Source of the DNA: Deltaproteobacteria bacterium
GTDB lineage: Bacteria > Myxococcota_A > Polyangia > GCA-2747355 > JADLHG01
Direction: 5' to 3'
DNA: 64,000 bases
Assembly (NCBI GenBank): GCA_020848905.1
Contig: JADLHG010000004.1
Location: 124,001-188,000, forward strand
Shown here: one piece after another, positions 41,711-50,287 of the stretch
Position numbering within the stretch: the first letter of the stretch is position 1
Layout of the letters: the number at the start of each line of letters is the position of its first letter
Program-made: the position numbers and the translations under genes
The notes under the pieces: model-generated
Database searches by the model: none
Told to the model about the DNA's origin: nothing
Seen by the model: only the letters and a program-made list of their open reading frames with translations

Positions 41711-42781
41711 TTGGTGAGACCGTTTCGACACGAGCTGCTTCCGAGGGTGTCCCGCGAGTCGGCGGCGGCAGCCGCGCTGCTGCGGCGAGAGCTCGGAGAT
41801 CTGGCCGAAGGAGCGCTCGCGCGGTGGGCCTCCGCCTTGTTCGGGGTGCCCGCCGGAGAGATCGCCGCGCGCGTGGCCGGGCTGCGGCCGCAAGGAGAGG
41901 CCGCTCCGAGGCTCGCCGGGCGTGCGACGGCCTGGATCCCGCTGCACGGGCCAGCCGGCCAGCTCGCCTGGCTGGCCCTCGACGCGCGCGTGACGGCAGG
42001 GGTCCTGGGCGTCCTTCTCCGCGTGCCGCTCACGGGAGTCCACGCGGCGCGTTCTGCCGGTGAGCTCGGGCTTCTGACCTATGCCATCGCGGCGCTCGTG
42101 GACCAGCTAGGTAACGGTTGTCCCTGGTCCGTCGGTCCGGCGCGAGCGCGCCCTCCGCGGGAGGCAGAGCTGCCGCGCCGAGCCCTGGAGGTGCAGCTCG
42201 TGCTCCCGCATCATGCGGGGCTCGCGTGGCTCCTCCTCCCCGAACCGTGGGTGCAACCGAGCTCCCCAGAGGCCCGGCGTCGGGCACGAAGGCAGCGCCT
42301 GGGGCGTCTCGGCGCGGTCGAGGTGCCGCTCGCGATCGCGGCGGGAGCGTTCTCGGTCCCCCTCGCCGAGCTCGAGAGCGTGGAGCCTGGCGACCTCATC
42401 GTTGCAGCTGGCATTCCTCGAGCGGTGGCTGGATGCCCGGTGCGCGTGCTCGTGGCCGACGGATCGTTTTCTGGGCGCGTCCAGGGGGACACGGTCAGCA
42501 TCGACGGGCCCTTCTCGCAGGGAGTGAGCATCATGTCCAAGGAGACCGTGGAAGGGGACCAGCTCGCCGACCGCCTGCCGGTGCAGATCACGGTGGAGGT
42601 GGGGCGGGTTCAGGTCATGGCCGCGCAGGTGCTGGACCTCGGGCCGGGCGACGTGCTCACGCTCGAGCGTCCGGTCTCTGCCGAGGTGGAGCTCCGGGTC
42701 GGCGGCCGCCTGGTCGCTCGGGGGGAGCTCGTCGACGTGGAGGGCGAGGCGGGTGTTCGTCTGCTAGAGGTCTATGACTGA
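41711..42781 (+). CDS. SctQ/FliN-like C-ring protein (SpoA domain)
   Basis: 356 residues. The C-terminal ~75 residues are a SpoA domain: LADRLPVQITVEVGRVQVMA, LDLGPGDVLTL and GRLVARGELVDVEGEAGVRL match the FliN/SctQ pattern, and a weaker SpoA-like stretch lies before it (about 215-265). The N-terminal half resembles the FliM-like region of SctQ. In type III secretion this protein builds the cytoplasmic sorting platform. Start is TTG 41711 or the adjoining GTG 41714. No other sct, fli or flh gene lies in the window. Confidence 0.75.
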   Translation: MVRPFRHELLPRVSRESAAAAALLRRELGDLAEGALARWASALFGVPAGEIAARVAGLRPQGEAAPRLAGRATAWIPLHGPAGQLAWLALDARVTAGVLGVLLRVPLTGVHAARSAGELGLLTYAIAALVDQLGNGCPWSVGPARARPPREAELPRRALEVQLVLPHHAGLAWLLLPEPWVQPSSPEARRRARRQRLGRLGAVEVPLAIAAGAFSVPLAELESVEPGDLIVAAGIPRAVAGCPVRVLVADGSFSGRVQGDTVSIDGPFSQGVSIMSKETVEGDQLADRLPVQITVEVGRVQVMAAQVLDLGPGDVLTLERPVSAEVELRVGGRLVARGELVDVEGEAGVRLLEVYD

Positions 42782-44220
42782 GGCTGCGGGCGTACGCGTC
42801 GATAGAGGTCCGCGTATCGCCGGGCGGCCAGGCCCCAGGAGGGCTCCTGGCGCATGCCGTTCCGCCGCAGGTCGGCGAACGAATCCTTGTCGAAGGAGGC
42901 CAGGGCACGCTGCGTCTCCACCAGCAGAGCCTCGGCCGTTAGTTCGGGGAAGAGGAAGCTCGTGCCGGTGAGGCTCGGGTCGTCCCAGACGATGATCGTG
43001 TCGTCGTACACGCCGGCGAAGTCGTGCGCGATCACGACGGCACCGTAGTGGAGCGCCTTCGACAGGAGCTGCTGCGTTCGCGTCGTGACGCGGCGGTCCG
43101 GCACGAGCAGGAAGTCCGCGCCGGCGAGCAACTGCCGCAGCGCGAGGTCATCGGATCGCTCCCGGTAGGCTACCTGTTCGGGACTGGCCGAGACCCACTG
43201 CCGCACGGCCGCCAGCGCCGCCTCGTCGAGCGGACCCTGCACTACAAACTGGGCCCGGAGACCGTGCCAGTCGCGCGCCGCCGCCAGGAAGAGCCCCATG
43301 CCCTCCTGGTCTGCCGTGGGTGCGGCGACGCCGACAAGCGCCGCATCCGCGCGGAGCGGGAGCCCGGCGTCGCGCTGGAGGGCTCGCTTGCACGCCTCTC
43401 GGCCGGTCAAGTCCTTCGCGTCATAGCGCGCGGCGAGGCGGTGGTCGCTGGCCGGGTTGTAGGCGCCGAGGTTCAGCCCCGGAGTGATGCCCCAGAGGCG
43501 AGCCCGATGCGCCGCGAAGAAGCCGTGCAGCCCGCCGCCGACCGCCTCGGTCGGGAGACGCTCCGCGAGCGTCTGGCTCATGGTCGTTGCGGCGTGCGCC
43601 CACCGCACTCCGGCCTTGAGCAGGCTGACCTGACCGTGGAGCTCCAGCCCGTCCGGATGGAAGTCCTCGCGCCCCAGCGCGAGCTCGTCGAGGATCGCGG
43701 CCGGGAAGCAGCCGGTCGCGGACGCGTCGTCGAAGGTGAAGACGCGGGTGGGGCTGCCGGGCCCATCTCCGTAGCGCCGGGCGGCGAGGAGCGGTAGCAG
43801 GCCCGCGGGCCAGCCGACCGCGTGGAAGATCTCGGGCTGCCACCGGTAGGCCGGGCAGAGCTCGAGCGCTCCCTGCGCGAGGAGGTACGCGGCGCGATGG
43901 CCGCCAGCCGTTCCTGCGGAGATGGTCGCGTCGGTGAAGATGCCGGGTTGGTCCAGGAAGACGACCGGGACGTTGCTCGAGGGCAGCCGCCCCTCGAGGA
44001 CGCCGACCTTCACGCTCTCGCCGCCGACGGGGATCTGCAGCTCGATGAGCCGGCGGGCCAGCGAGAAGCGCTCGGGGGAGATGCCGCGCAAGAGCGGCGC
44101 GACGATGGTGACGGTCGTGCCCTCCTCCGCGAGACTCTGGGCGAGCTGACTCACGACCTCCGCGAGCTCGCTCGACGCGGAAAACGGGGCGACCTCGGCC
44201 GCGACAAAGATCACTTGCAT
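42772..44220 (-). CDS. GT5 glycogen/starch synthase-like protein, degenerate active site
   Basis: 482 residues, GlgA length. Aligned without gaps to E. coli GlgA, the N-terminal sugar-nucleotide loop KTGGLADV (15-22) reads ASSELAEV, so Lys15 and both glycines are lost. The C-terminal region where GlgA has PSRFEPCGL reads LVPDRRVTTRTQQLL, lacking the ExxxxxxxE catalytic pair, while downstream HYGAVVIAHDFAGVYDDTI keeps the fold. It is probably not an active glycogen synthase. The operon partner 19 bases upstream is a GH57 enzyme. AGGAG lies 6 bases before ATG 44220. A regulatory or glucan-binding role is inference. Confidence 0.82.
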   Translation of the reverse strand: MQVIFVAAEVAPFSASSELAEVVSQLAQSLAEEGTTVTIVAPLLRGISPERFSLARRLIELQIPVGGESVKVGVLEGRLPSSNVPVVFLDQPGIFTDATISAGTAGGHRAAYLLAQGALELCPAYRWQPEIFHAVGWPAGLLPLLAARRYGDGPGSPTRVFTFDDASATGCFPAAILDELALGREDFHPDGLELHGQVSLLKAGVRWAHAATTMSQTLAERLPTEAVGGGLHGFFAAHRARLWGITPGLNLGAYNPASDHRLAARYDAKDLTGREACKRALQRDAGLPLRADAALVGVAAPTADQEGMGLFLAAARDWHGLRAQFVVQGPLDEAALAAVRQWVSASPEQVAYRERSDDLALRQLLAGADFLLVPDRRVTTRTQQLLSKALHYGAVVIAHDFAGVYDDTIIVWDDPSLTGTSFLFPELTAEALLVETQRALASFDKDSFADLRRNGMRQEPSWGLAARRYADLYRRVRPQPQS

Positions 44221-44239
44221 GGGTTCTCCTGCGCGAGAG

Positions 44240-46393
44240 CTACAGCAGCTCCAGCTGGACCTGTGGTTCAAAGGTGGCGGCTCCGCCGGGCGGAAAGCGC
44301 CACCCCACGACAATGACGGTCCCCTGGTAGGTGCGCTCGAACCCCGATTCGGACTGCGAGGCCGTCTCGAGCGGGAAGTACGCGACGTCCGCCGCCGGCG
44401 AAAGCGACAGCGCTACGGTCAAGGGGGTGAAGGGATCGCGCAGCTCGATGCGCGTGACCTGCGAGGCCTCGCCCGAGGCCACGACGGAACGTTCCGTGCG
44501 CTCGTCGGAGCTCACGACGGAGAGACGTCCGTCGGGGTGCGGACCCGACGGCAGAACCAGGCTCAGTTCCGTGGCGAAGCGGACGTGCCCCAGGTCGGCC
44601 TCGGTGTGAAAGCGGTAGGCCGCCGTGATGCGTCGTTGCTCGACACTCAGCTGCTTTCGCAGCGTGACGGGAGCGCGGCCGTAGGGGGAGCGAACGTGCC
44701 CCTGCCGCTGGAGACTGATCTCGGCCGCATCGCCTGGGATGGCGCGCAGCAGCTGGTAGGGGGTGTGGACGAAATCCCCCAGCTCATCGCTTGCTCCGTG
44801 GGCCAGCGCGCCGAGGCTCGTCGTCTCGGGGAGGAAGTGGTCCAGCAGCGCCGTGCGCGAGTGGGGGTCGTAGACCAGAAGGTCGGCGAGCCCCTCGTCC
44901 TTCAGCGTGGCGATGTGGTGGATCGACTGCGGGGCCTCCCCCTCCTGCGGGGCGCTCGCCTGCTGCGCGAGGGCGCGGATGCGCGCGTGATAGCCCTCGG
45001 GCCGCCGGCTCAACACGTCCGTGACGCAGAAATCGCGACGTCGGTCGTCGATGGCGAGCAGGCTTCCGCCGAGGCCGGGCGCGACGATCGCACCGAGCTC
45101 GGGACCGTAGACGTAGACGTCGTCGAGGAGGTCACCGTTCAGATCCGCGAGCTCGAGCTCGACGGCGGACCGCGTGCCGAGCACCTCTGCGGCGAGCCGG
45201 TCGGCGCGGATGAGGTGGGTGTGCACCGCGCTCCGGAGCTTGCCGAGGTAGAGCCCTCCGAAGAGGCCGTGCCAGTAGGCGCAGTTGCATTGGCCCCGGT
45301 ACAGCTCACGGACCGCGAGCGTCGCCGTCTCTTGCAGCGCGCCGTGGCTCCCTGCCTGCGCCACGGCCCGGGCGACGCGGTCGCTGACGAAGCACATGCG
45401 CTTGTGCATGAAGTTGGCTTCGGGGTAGCGGGCGAGGAACCCCTGCCAGATGCCTCCGCGAACGAACGGGCCCCAGGTGTCCTTGCGCCCCTGCTGGTCG
45501 ATGGTTTCAGTCAGTTCGTGGAGCCGGTGCTGCGCCGCCGCGGGCAGAGACCACTCGCCCATCTCGTCGTAGGAGCCGGTGGGCAAGTACACCAGGCCCG
45601 ACGGTCGATGCCGCTGGAGCGTCTCGCTGAAGGTGGCCGTGCGGATCCGGTCGCCGTTGGCCTCGAGCAGCGTCAGGAATCGCTCGAGCCAGCCCTTCTC
45701 CCAGACCCACTCCTTCGTGTGCGGCCACATGCCGAACTTCTCGCCGTCGTCGCCGTAGGTGACGACCACGTCCTGCTCGCCGCTCGCGTCGGCCATGCGG
45801 AGCAGGAGATCGATGGCCTCTTCTGCGGGACGGAACGGGATCGCGTAGCGCAGCTCCATCGCGATGGGAAAGAGGCAGAGCGGCAGCCCGGCCTTGTCCG
45901 TGACGTAGTAACCGCGCATCGGACGCTGCATCCCGGCGGCCAGGAAGTGACCGTCGTCGAGCAGCGTGTAGCGGTACCCGGCGCTGGCGATCGTGCGGGC
46001 CAGCCCCGGCTCCCAGACGCGCTCTGCGAGCCACATGCCACGCGGGCGCTCGCCCGTGTGCTGCTCGAGGTAGTCCGCCATCATGCGCAGCTGCCCTTGC
46101 GCGTCGGCCTCCGGGAGCACGGAGAGCATCGGCTCGTAGAACCCGCCGCCGAGGAGCTCGATCTGGCGCGTCCGCCCGAGAGCCCAGAGCTGGTCGAGAT
46201 AGTCGGGGTGGTGGTCCTCGAACCATTCGAGCAGCGGCCCCGAGTGGTGGACGCTGAAGCGCAGGCTCGGGTGTCGGGCCATGGCGTCGAGGAGCGGGCG
46301 GTAGCAGTCGACGTAGCCCTGTTCGAAGACATGGTCGAAGTTGCCTTGGGGCTGATGATTGTGGATGCCGAACAGCAGGGTTACGGTACCCAT
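44240..46393 (-). CDS. GH57 alpha-amylase / 4-alpha-glucanotransferase
   Basis: 717 residues, matching bacterial and archaeal GH57 4-alpha-glucanotransferases. Conserved regions: HNHQP (11-15), GGGFYEPML (82-90), WLAERVWEP with nucleophile Glu124, and YGDDGEKFG (213-221) with the acid/base Asp. The C-terminal half has the beta-rich domain that follows GH57 in this subfamily. Cytoplasmic; acts on alpha-1,4-glucan. No signal peptide. Transcribed with the GT5-like gene from a strong TTGACA-N18-TATAGT promoter. Either amylase or transferase activity is possible. Confidence 0.92.
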   Translation of the reverse strand: MGTVTLLFGIHNHQPQGNFDHVFEQGYVDCYRPLLDAMARHPSLRFSVHHSGPLLEWFEDHHPDYLDQLWALGRTRQIELLGGGFYEPMLSVLPEADAQGQLRMMADYLEQHTGERPRGMWLAERVWEPGLARTIASAGYRYTLLDDGHFLAAGMQRPMRGYYVTDKAGLPLCLFPIAMELRYAIPFRPAEEAIDLLLRMADASGEQDVVVTYGDDGEKFGMWPHTKEWVWEKGWLERFLTLLEANGDRIRTATFSETLQRHRPSGLVYLPTGSYDEMGEWSLPAAAQHRLHELTETIDQQGRKDTWGPFVRGGIWQGFLARYPEANFMHKRMCFVSDRVARAVAQAGSHGALQETATLAVRELYRGQCNCAYWHGLFGGLYLGKLRSAVHTHLIRADRLAAEVLGTRSAVELELADLNGDLLDDVYVYGPELGAIVAPGLGGSLLAIDDRRRDFCVTDVLSRRPEGYHARIRALAQQASAPQEGEAPQSIHHIATLKDEGLADLLVYDPHSRTALLDHFLPETTSLGALAHGASDELGDFVHTPYQLLRAIPGDAAEISLQRQGHVRSPYGRAPVTLRKQLSVEQRRITAAYRFHTEADLGHVRFATELSLVLPSGPHPDGRLSVVSSDERTERSVVASGEASQVTRIELRDPFTPLTVALSLSPAADVAYFPLETASQSESGFERTYQGTVIVVGWRFPPGGAATFEPQVQLELL

Positions 46394-46422
46394 GGGCGTC
46401 GCCGCTCCTCTGACTGCGGCGG

Positions 46423-46452
46423 ACTATAGGCGGGTGCCGAAAGGGGTGTCAA
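46423..46452 (-). promoter_or_regulatory. Strong promoter of the GH57/GT5 operon
   Basis: On the minus strand TTGACA, 18-base spacer, TATAGT, 29 bases upstream of the GH57 start. Perfect -35 and near-consensus -10. Confidence 0.7.
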
Positions 46453-46557
46453 CGCGAGTGGAAATGGGGTAGAGGGTCGGGCACCGCGAGTGGGACCGCC
46501 TGGCGCGAACGAGGCCTCGGCACGTCGCCTCGTCGCGTAGCGCTCGGAGGAGAGGGC

Positions 46558-47415
46558 ATGCCCGCCACTATCATCGATGGCAAAGCCTCGGCGCGGAAGG
46601 TTCGCGAGGCGCTGAAAGGGGAGGTGGATCGCCTGACGGCGCGCGGCGAGCGTCCCGGCCTGGCGGTGGTCCTCGTGGGCGACGACCCCGCGTCGGCAGT
46701 GTACGTGCGCAACAAGACGCGGGCGTGCTCGGAAGCCGGCATGGCGCACTTCGACCACGTCTTGCCCGCCGAGACCTCGCAGGCCGCGCTGCTAGAGCTG
46801 GTCGCGCGCCTCAACGCCGACCCGCAGGTGCACGGCATCCTCGTGCAGCTCCCGCTGCCGGCCCACCTGGACGCCGCGGTTGTGCTCAGCCGCATCGATC
46901 CCGGCAAGGACGCGGACGGCTTCCACCCGCTGAACGTCGGACGGCTCATGCTGGGTCAGCCCACGGTGGTGCCGTGCACGCCGCTCGGCGTCCTCCACCT
47001 CCTCGACGAAGCGAAGACGCCGCTGCGCGGCGCCGACGCGCTGGTGATCGGGCGCAGCAACATCGTGGGCAAGCCGATGGCGCAGCTTCTCCTCGCGCGG
47101 GACTGCACCGTCACGATGGCGCACTCGCGGAGCAGGGACCTCGAGGAGCTCGTGCGCCGGGCGGAGGTCCTCGTCGCCGCGGTGGGTCGGCCCGAGCTGA
47201 TTCGTGGCGAGTGGATCAAGGAGGGGGCGACTGTTATCGACGTGGGGATGAATCGCGTCGGGGACCGGCTGGTCGGGGATGTGGAGTTCCACGCGGCAGC
47301 GGAGCGCGCTCGCGCCATCACGCCGGTGCCGGGCGGGGTGGGGCCCATGACGATCGCCATGCTGCTCTCGAATACGGTGGCGGCGGCCCGGCGGCGCATC
47401 GACGACGCGGCGTAG
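46558..47415 (+). CDS. folD: Methylenetetrahydrofolate dehydrogenase/cyclohydrolase
   Basis: 285 residues. Bifunctional enzyme of one-carbon metabolism, interconverting 5,10-methylene-THF and 10-formyl-THF. [13 protein letters not shown] holds the catalytic lysine, followed by [20 protein letters not shown] and the NADP-binding [28 protein letters not shown] closes the protein. GGAGGAGAGG precedes ATG 46558. It is divergent from the GH57 operon. Confidence 0.96.
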   Translation: MPATIIDGKASARKVREALKGEVDRLTARGERPGLAVVLVGDDPASAVYVRNKTRACSEAGMAHFDHVLPAETSQAALLELVARLNADPQVHGILVQLPLPAHLDAAVVLSRIDPGKDADGFHPLNVGRLMLGQPTVVPCTPLGVLHLLDEAKTPLRGADALVIGRSNIVGKPMAQLLLARDCTVTMAHSRSRDLEELVRRAEVLVAAVGRPELIRGEWIKEGATVIDVGMNRVGDRLVGDVEFHAAAERARAITPVPGGVGPMTIAMLLSNTVAAARRRIDDAA

Positions 47416-47435
47416 GCGCGGACTGCAAGCCGCGA

Positions 47436-48164
47436 TCAGCGTTTGGTCCCCATGGGACGGCCGAGCAGGTCCAGCACGAGCTGCCGCATGCGCTCGTAGC
47501 TCGGGGGATTCGCGAGGGTCGCGGCGGCCCCGGCATCGAGTGCGAGACGAGCGGTCGCCGGGTCTCGACTGAGCGCCACGACCGGCGGTGCGGGTGAGAT
47601 GCCCTTCGTGGCTCGGAGGAGCGTGAGTCCCACCTCGCCGAGGGAGTCGAGGTCGATCGCGACGAGGTCGGGGGGGGCGGCGACTCCCGCTTCGGTGCGC
47701 TCGTCCAGCCGGGCGAAGGCCTCGGCCGCCGTGCCGGTCGTGATCACGTTGCAGTGCAGGATGCTGCCCAGATACCGGCCGAGGCGCTCCGCGGCGCCCG
47801 GATCACCGGCCGCGGCCATCAGTCGAACCCCGGCGAAGTCCTTGACGAGGGAGTCGATGAGCTCGCCGATGCCGTCGTCGAGCCGGTCGAACTGGACGCC
47901 CAGGCCGGAGGGGAGTCCGTCGTCGCTCGTCCCCTCGCGCAGCCACATCACCTTGGCTTCCGTCTCAAAGGGATGGTTCGTGCCGGGCACGGTGAAGCGC
48001 AGGCGCAAGGTGCTGCCGGAGGGTAGGAGGTCCGCGGTCTCGAGGAACAGCCCCCCCTTGGAGAGGTTCATGGAGTAGCTGATCAGGAAGGAACCGGTGG
48101 TGCGGTAGTGGACCTCCATGACCACCGGTACGCGACGGAACCTGCGGGTGTCGGCGCCGCTCAC
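47436..48164 (-). CDS. PilZ protein with a receiver-like C-terminal domain
   Basis: 242 residues. N-terminal PilZ domain with the c-di-GMP motif (RRFRRVPV; NLSKGGLFL), then from about residue 115 an alpha/beta region that looks like a CheY fold (LVAIDLDSLGEVGLTLL; PVVALSRDPATARLAL DAGA). The position of the phospho-acceptor Asp is plausible at IDLD, but the acidic pair near strand 1 is not clear, so the domain may be a pseudo-receiver. The GTG start overlaps the parB stop (GTGA), making it part of the parAB transcript. Confidence 0.8.
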   Translation of the reverse strand: MSGADTRRFRRVPVVMEVHYRTTGSFLISYSMNLSKGGLFLETADLLPSGSTLRLRFTVPGTNHPFETEAKVMWLREGTSDDGLPSGLGVQFDRLDDGIGELIDSLVKDFAGVRLMAAAGDPGAAERLGRYLGSILHCNVITTGTAAEAFARLDERTEAGVAAPPDLVAIDLDSLGEVGLTLLRATKGISPAPPVVALSRDPATARLALDAGAAATLANPPSYERMRQLVLDLLGRPMGTKR

Positions 48165-49027
48165 CGGATCAAGACCTCCAGCAGGCGGTCTAGCTCGTCC
48201 AGCGAACCGTAGGAGATTTCGATCCGTCCCGCATTGCTGGCGGTGTGCGCCAGGCGCACCTTCGTCTTCAGGCTGCGGGTGAGGCGCTCCTCGAGGTCCT
48301 TCACGTTCGCCGAGATGGGGCGTGCCGCGGCAGCCTTCGGCGCGCCGTCGGACTGCCGGAGCTTGCGAACCAGAGCCTCCGTCTGCCGGACCGAGAGCTC
48401 TCGCTGCTGCACGTCCTTGAGCGCGGCTGCGAGCACCTTCGGCTTCTCGAGTCCGAGGAGCGCGCGGGCGTGACCCGTGCTCAGTGCGCCCGCAGCGAGC
48501 AGCCGCAGCGCGGGTTCGGGCAGCTTCAGCAGGCGGAGCGTGTTGGCGACCGTCGAACGGTCGCGACCGAGGCGCGTCGCCAGCTGCTCCTGGGTGTGCC
48601 CGTGCTCCTCGATGAGGCGTTGATACGCCTCTGCCTCCTCGACCGGGTTCAGGTCCTCGCGCTGCAGGTTCTCCACCAGCGCGAGCTCGAAGGCCTGTGC
48701 GGGCGACACGTCGCGGATGACGACCGGGACCTGGTGGAGTCCGGCCCGCTGCGCGGCGCGCCAGCGTCGCTCTCCGGCGATGAGGACGTACTTGTCCGCG
48801 CCCGCTGGCCGCACGACGAGCGGCTGGACGACCCCCTGCTCCCGGATGGAGGCGACGAGCTCCTCGAGGCGGGCCTCGTCGAAGTACCGGCGCGGCTGGC
48901 CGTGCTGCGGGGTGATGAGCTCGATGGGGCAGACGAAGTACTCCGTCCCCCCCGCGCTGCGGCGTTGGGGCGCGTCCGGGATCAGCGCGGAGAGGCCACG
49001 ACCGAGGGCCTTGCGCTTCACGCTCAT
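48161..49027 (-). CDS. parB: Chromosome partitioning protein ParB
   Basis: 288 residues. CTPase/DNA-binding clamp that loads at parS. N-terminal GRGLSALIPD, the arginine patch GERRWRAAQRAGL, NLQREDLNPVEEA and the HTH (TQEQLATRLGRDRSTVANTL) are all present, with a C-terminal dimerisation domain ending LLEVLIR. Start ATG overlaps the parA stop (ATGA). Confidence 0.96.
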   Translation of the reverse strand: MSVKRKALGRGLSALIPDAPQRRSAGGTEYFVCPIELITPQHGQPRRYFDEARLEELVASIREQGVVQPLVVRPAGADKYVLIAGERRWRAAQRAGLHQVPVVIRDVSPAQAFELALVENLQREDLNPVEEAEAYQRLIEEHGHTQEQLATRLGRDRSTVANTLRLLKLPEPALRLLAAGALSTGHARALLGLEKPKVLAAALKDVQQRELSVRQTEALVRKLRQSDGAPKAAAARPISANVKDLEERLTRSLKTKVRLAHTASNAGRIEISYGSLDELDRLLEVLIR

Positions 49028-49848
49028 CGACGGCTGTCCTGCCCGCGCTCCGCTCGCGTGCGCGCGACCGGGCGGTTCGTGGCGGAGGCGTGTCGGCGCA
49101 TCAGCTCCTGCGCGAGCTGCAGGTAGCCGCGCGACCCCGCCGAGTCGATGTCGTAGAGCAGCACCGGCTTGCCGAACGAGGGCGACTCGCTCAGTCGGAC
49201 GTTGCGGGGGATGACGGTGTCGAAGACCTGACCGTCGAAGTGCTGCCGCACCTCGGTGGCCACCTGCCGGACGAGGTTCGTTCGCTTGTCATACATGCAG
49301 AGCAGGATGCCCTCTAGGTCCAGCGATGGGTTGAACGCACCGCGAACACGCTCGATGGTGGTCAGCAGGTGGCTCAGTCCTTCGAGGGCGAAGTACTCGC
49401 ACTGCAAGGGGACGAGGACGGATTGGGCGGCGACGAGGGCGTTCAGGGTCAGCAGGCCGAGGGATGGAGGGCAGTCGATGAGGACGTAGTCGAAGCGGTC
49501 GGCTGCGGCCTCCAGCACGTCGAAGAGCCGGCGATGCCGATCCTCGGCATCCACGAGCTCGATCTCGGCGCCGATGAGGTCGGTCTGGGCCGGCACGAGC
49601 TTGAGGAACTCGAGCTCCGTCTCGAGGAGCACGTCGTCCAGTCCGAGCTCGCCGGTCAGCAGGTGATAGACGTGGGCCTGAACGGCAGCCTTCGGGTACC
49701 CGAGGCTCGAGCTCATGGTCCCCTGGGGGTCCATGTCCACCGCGAGGACTCGTTGCTCGGCCGCGGCGAGCGAGGCCCCGAGGTTGACGGTGGTCGTGGT
49801 CTTGCCGACCCCGCCCTTCTGATTCGCGACCGCGATGACGTGCGCCAT
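49024..49848 (-). CDS. parA: Chromosome partitioning ATPase ParA/Soj
   Basis: 274 residues. Deviant Walker A NQKGGVGKTTTTVNLG with the signature lysine, Walker A' DMDPQGT, Walker B YVLIDCPPS. Together with ParB it segregates the chromosome. ATG 49848 lacks a strong Shine-Dalgarno; a perfect 7-base palindrome (CTTCGTG-TAG-CACGAAG) lies 8-24 bases upstream of the start and could act as an operator or an RNA hairpin over the RBS. The gene is divergent from two small plus-strand genes. Confidence 0.95.
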   Translation of the reverse strand: MAHVIAVANQKGGVGKTTTTVNLGASLAAAEQRVLAVDMDPQGTMSSSLGYPKAAVQAHVYHLLTGELGLDDVLLETELEFLKLVPAQTDLIGAEIELVDAEDRHRRLFDVLEAAADRFDYVLIDCPPSLGLLTLNALVAAQSVLVPLQCEYFALEGLSHLLTTIERVRGAFNPSLDLEGILLCMYDKRTNLVRQVATEVRQHFDGQVFDTVIPRNVRLSESPSFGKPVLLYDIDSAGSRGYLQLAQELMRRHASATNRPVARTRAERGQDSRR

Positions 49849-49855
49849 GAGCCGT

Positions 49856-49872
49856 CTTCGTGTAGCACGAAG
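49856..49872 (-). promoter_or_regulatory. Palindrome immediately upstream of parA
   Basis: Perfect arms CTTCGTG/CACGAAG around TAG, ending 8 bases before the parA ATG. Possible autoregulatory operator or 5'UTR hairpin controlling translation; it is not a parS sequence. Confidence 0.45.
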
Positions 49873-49913
49873 CAGGAGCGTGCGAAAGGAGGATTTGGCT
49901 TTGTGTTTACAAG

Positions 49914-49928
49914 GCATTGGCCAATTGC
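49914..49928. promoter_or_regulatory. Palindrome in the parA / small-gene divergent region
   Basis: ATTGGCCAAT is a perfect 10-base palindrome, extended to GCATTGGCCAATTGC with one offset base. It lies in the AT-richer middle of the divergent region, upstream of the small-gene promoter. A candidate protein-binding site. Confidence 0.35.
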
Positions 49929-49940
49929 AGCGCCATATTT

Positions 49941-49969
49941 TTGACCCCTTCGCCGCGGAAAGGTAAGGT
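49941..49969 (+). promoter_or_regulatory. Promoter of the small-gene pair
   Basis: TTGACC, 17-base spacer, TAAGGT. Predicted +1 is about 49976, upstream of either candidate start of the first small gene. Confidence 0.5.
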
Positions 49970-50017
49970 GTGAGCAGATGTAGGACACAAACCTTCATGT
50001 CGGGAGGTTCGGCGGAG

Positions 50018-50275
50018 ATGGCCAGGGGCACGCGAGGGAGAGAGGGCTTACGGGGGCGGGACGCGCAGTACTGGTGGGAGCTGCTCACCGCCGTGCCACC
50101 GCAGCGGCAGCCCTTCGGCCGCTACTTCTCAGAGGTGGGGACGCTGGAGAGTCTGAGGCGCGAGGGGAGCTCGCCGTGGGGCGAGGACGCATCTCTCATC
50201 GAAGGTTGGTTTGCGGAAGGCGAACGTCTGGACGAGTCCGGCGTCTACGAGCCGCGCGGTGACGCGCGCGCGTGA
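50018..50275 (+). CDS. Small hypothetical protein
   Basis: 85 residues from ATG 50018; an in-frame ATG at 49997 would add seven. I prefer 50018 because GGGAGG and a further GGCGGAG precede it. It is rich in charged and aromatic residues (QYWWELLTAVPPQRQPFGRYF) with no membrane segment or recognised domain. Third-position GC use looks like the surrounding real genes, and a promoter precedes it. It is followed 12 bases later by another small gene. Function unknown. Confidence 0.6.
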   Translation: MARGTRGREGLRGRDAQYWWELLTAVPPQRQPFGRYFSEVGTLESLRREGSSPWGEDASLIEGWFAEGERLDESGVYEPRGDARA

Positions 50276-50287
50276 AGGGGCACGACG

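Noticed and set aside
40831-42781. Part of a flagellar operon
   Set aside because: Only two genes of this type, flanked by PilZ and glucan genes; no fli, flh or flg gene in reach.
49024-50020. parS site near parAB
   Set aside because: I looked for TGTTnCACGTGnAACA-like sequences around parAB and saw none by eye; the two palindromes present have different sequences. A computed search could still find one.
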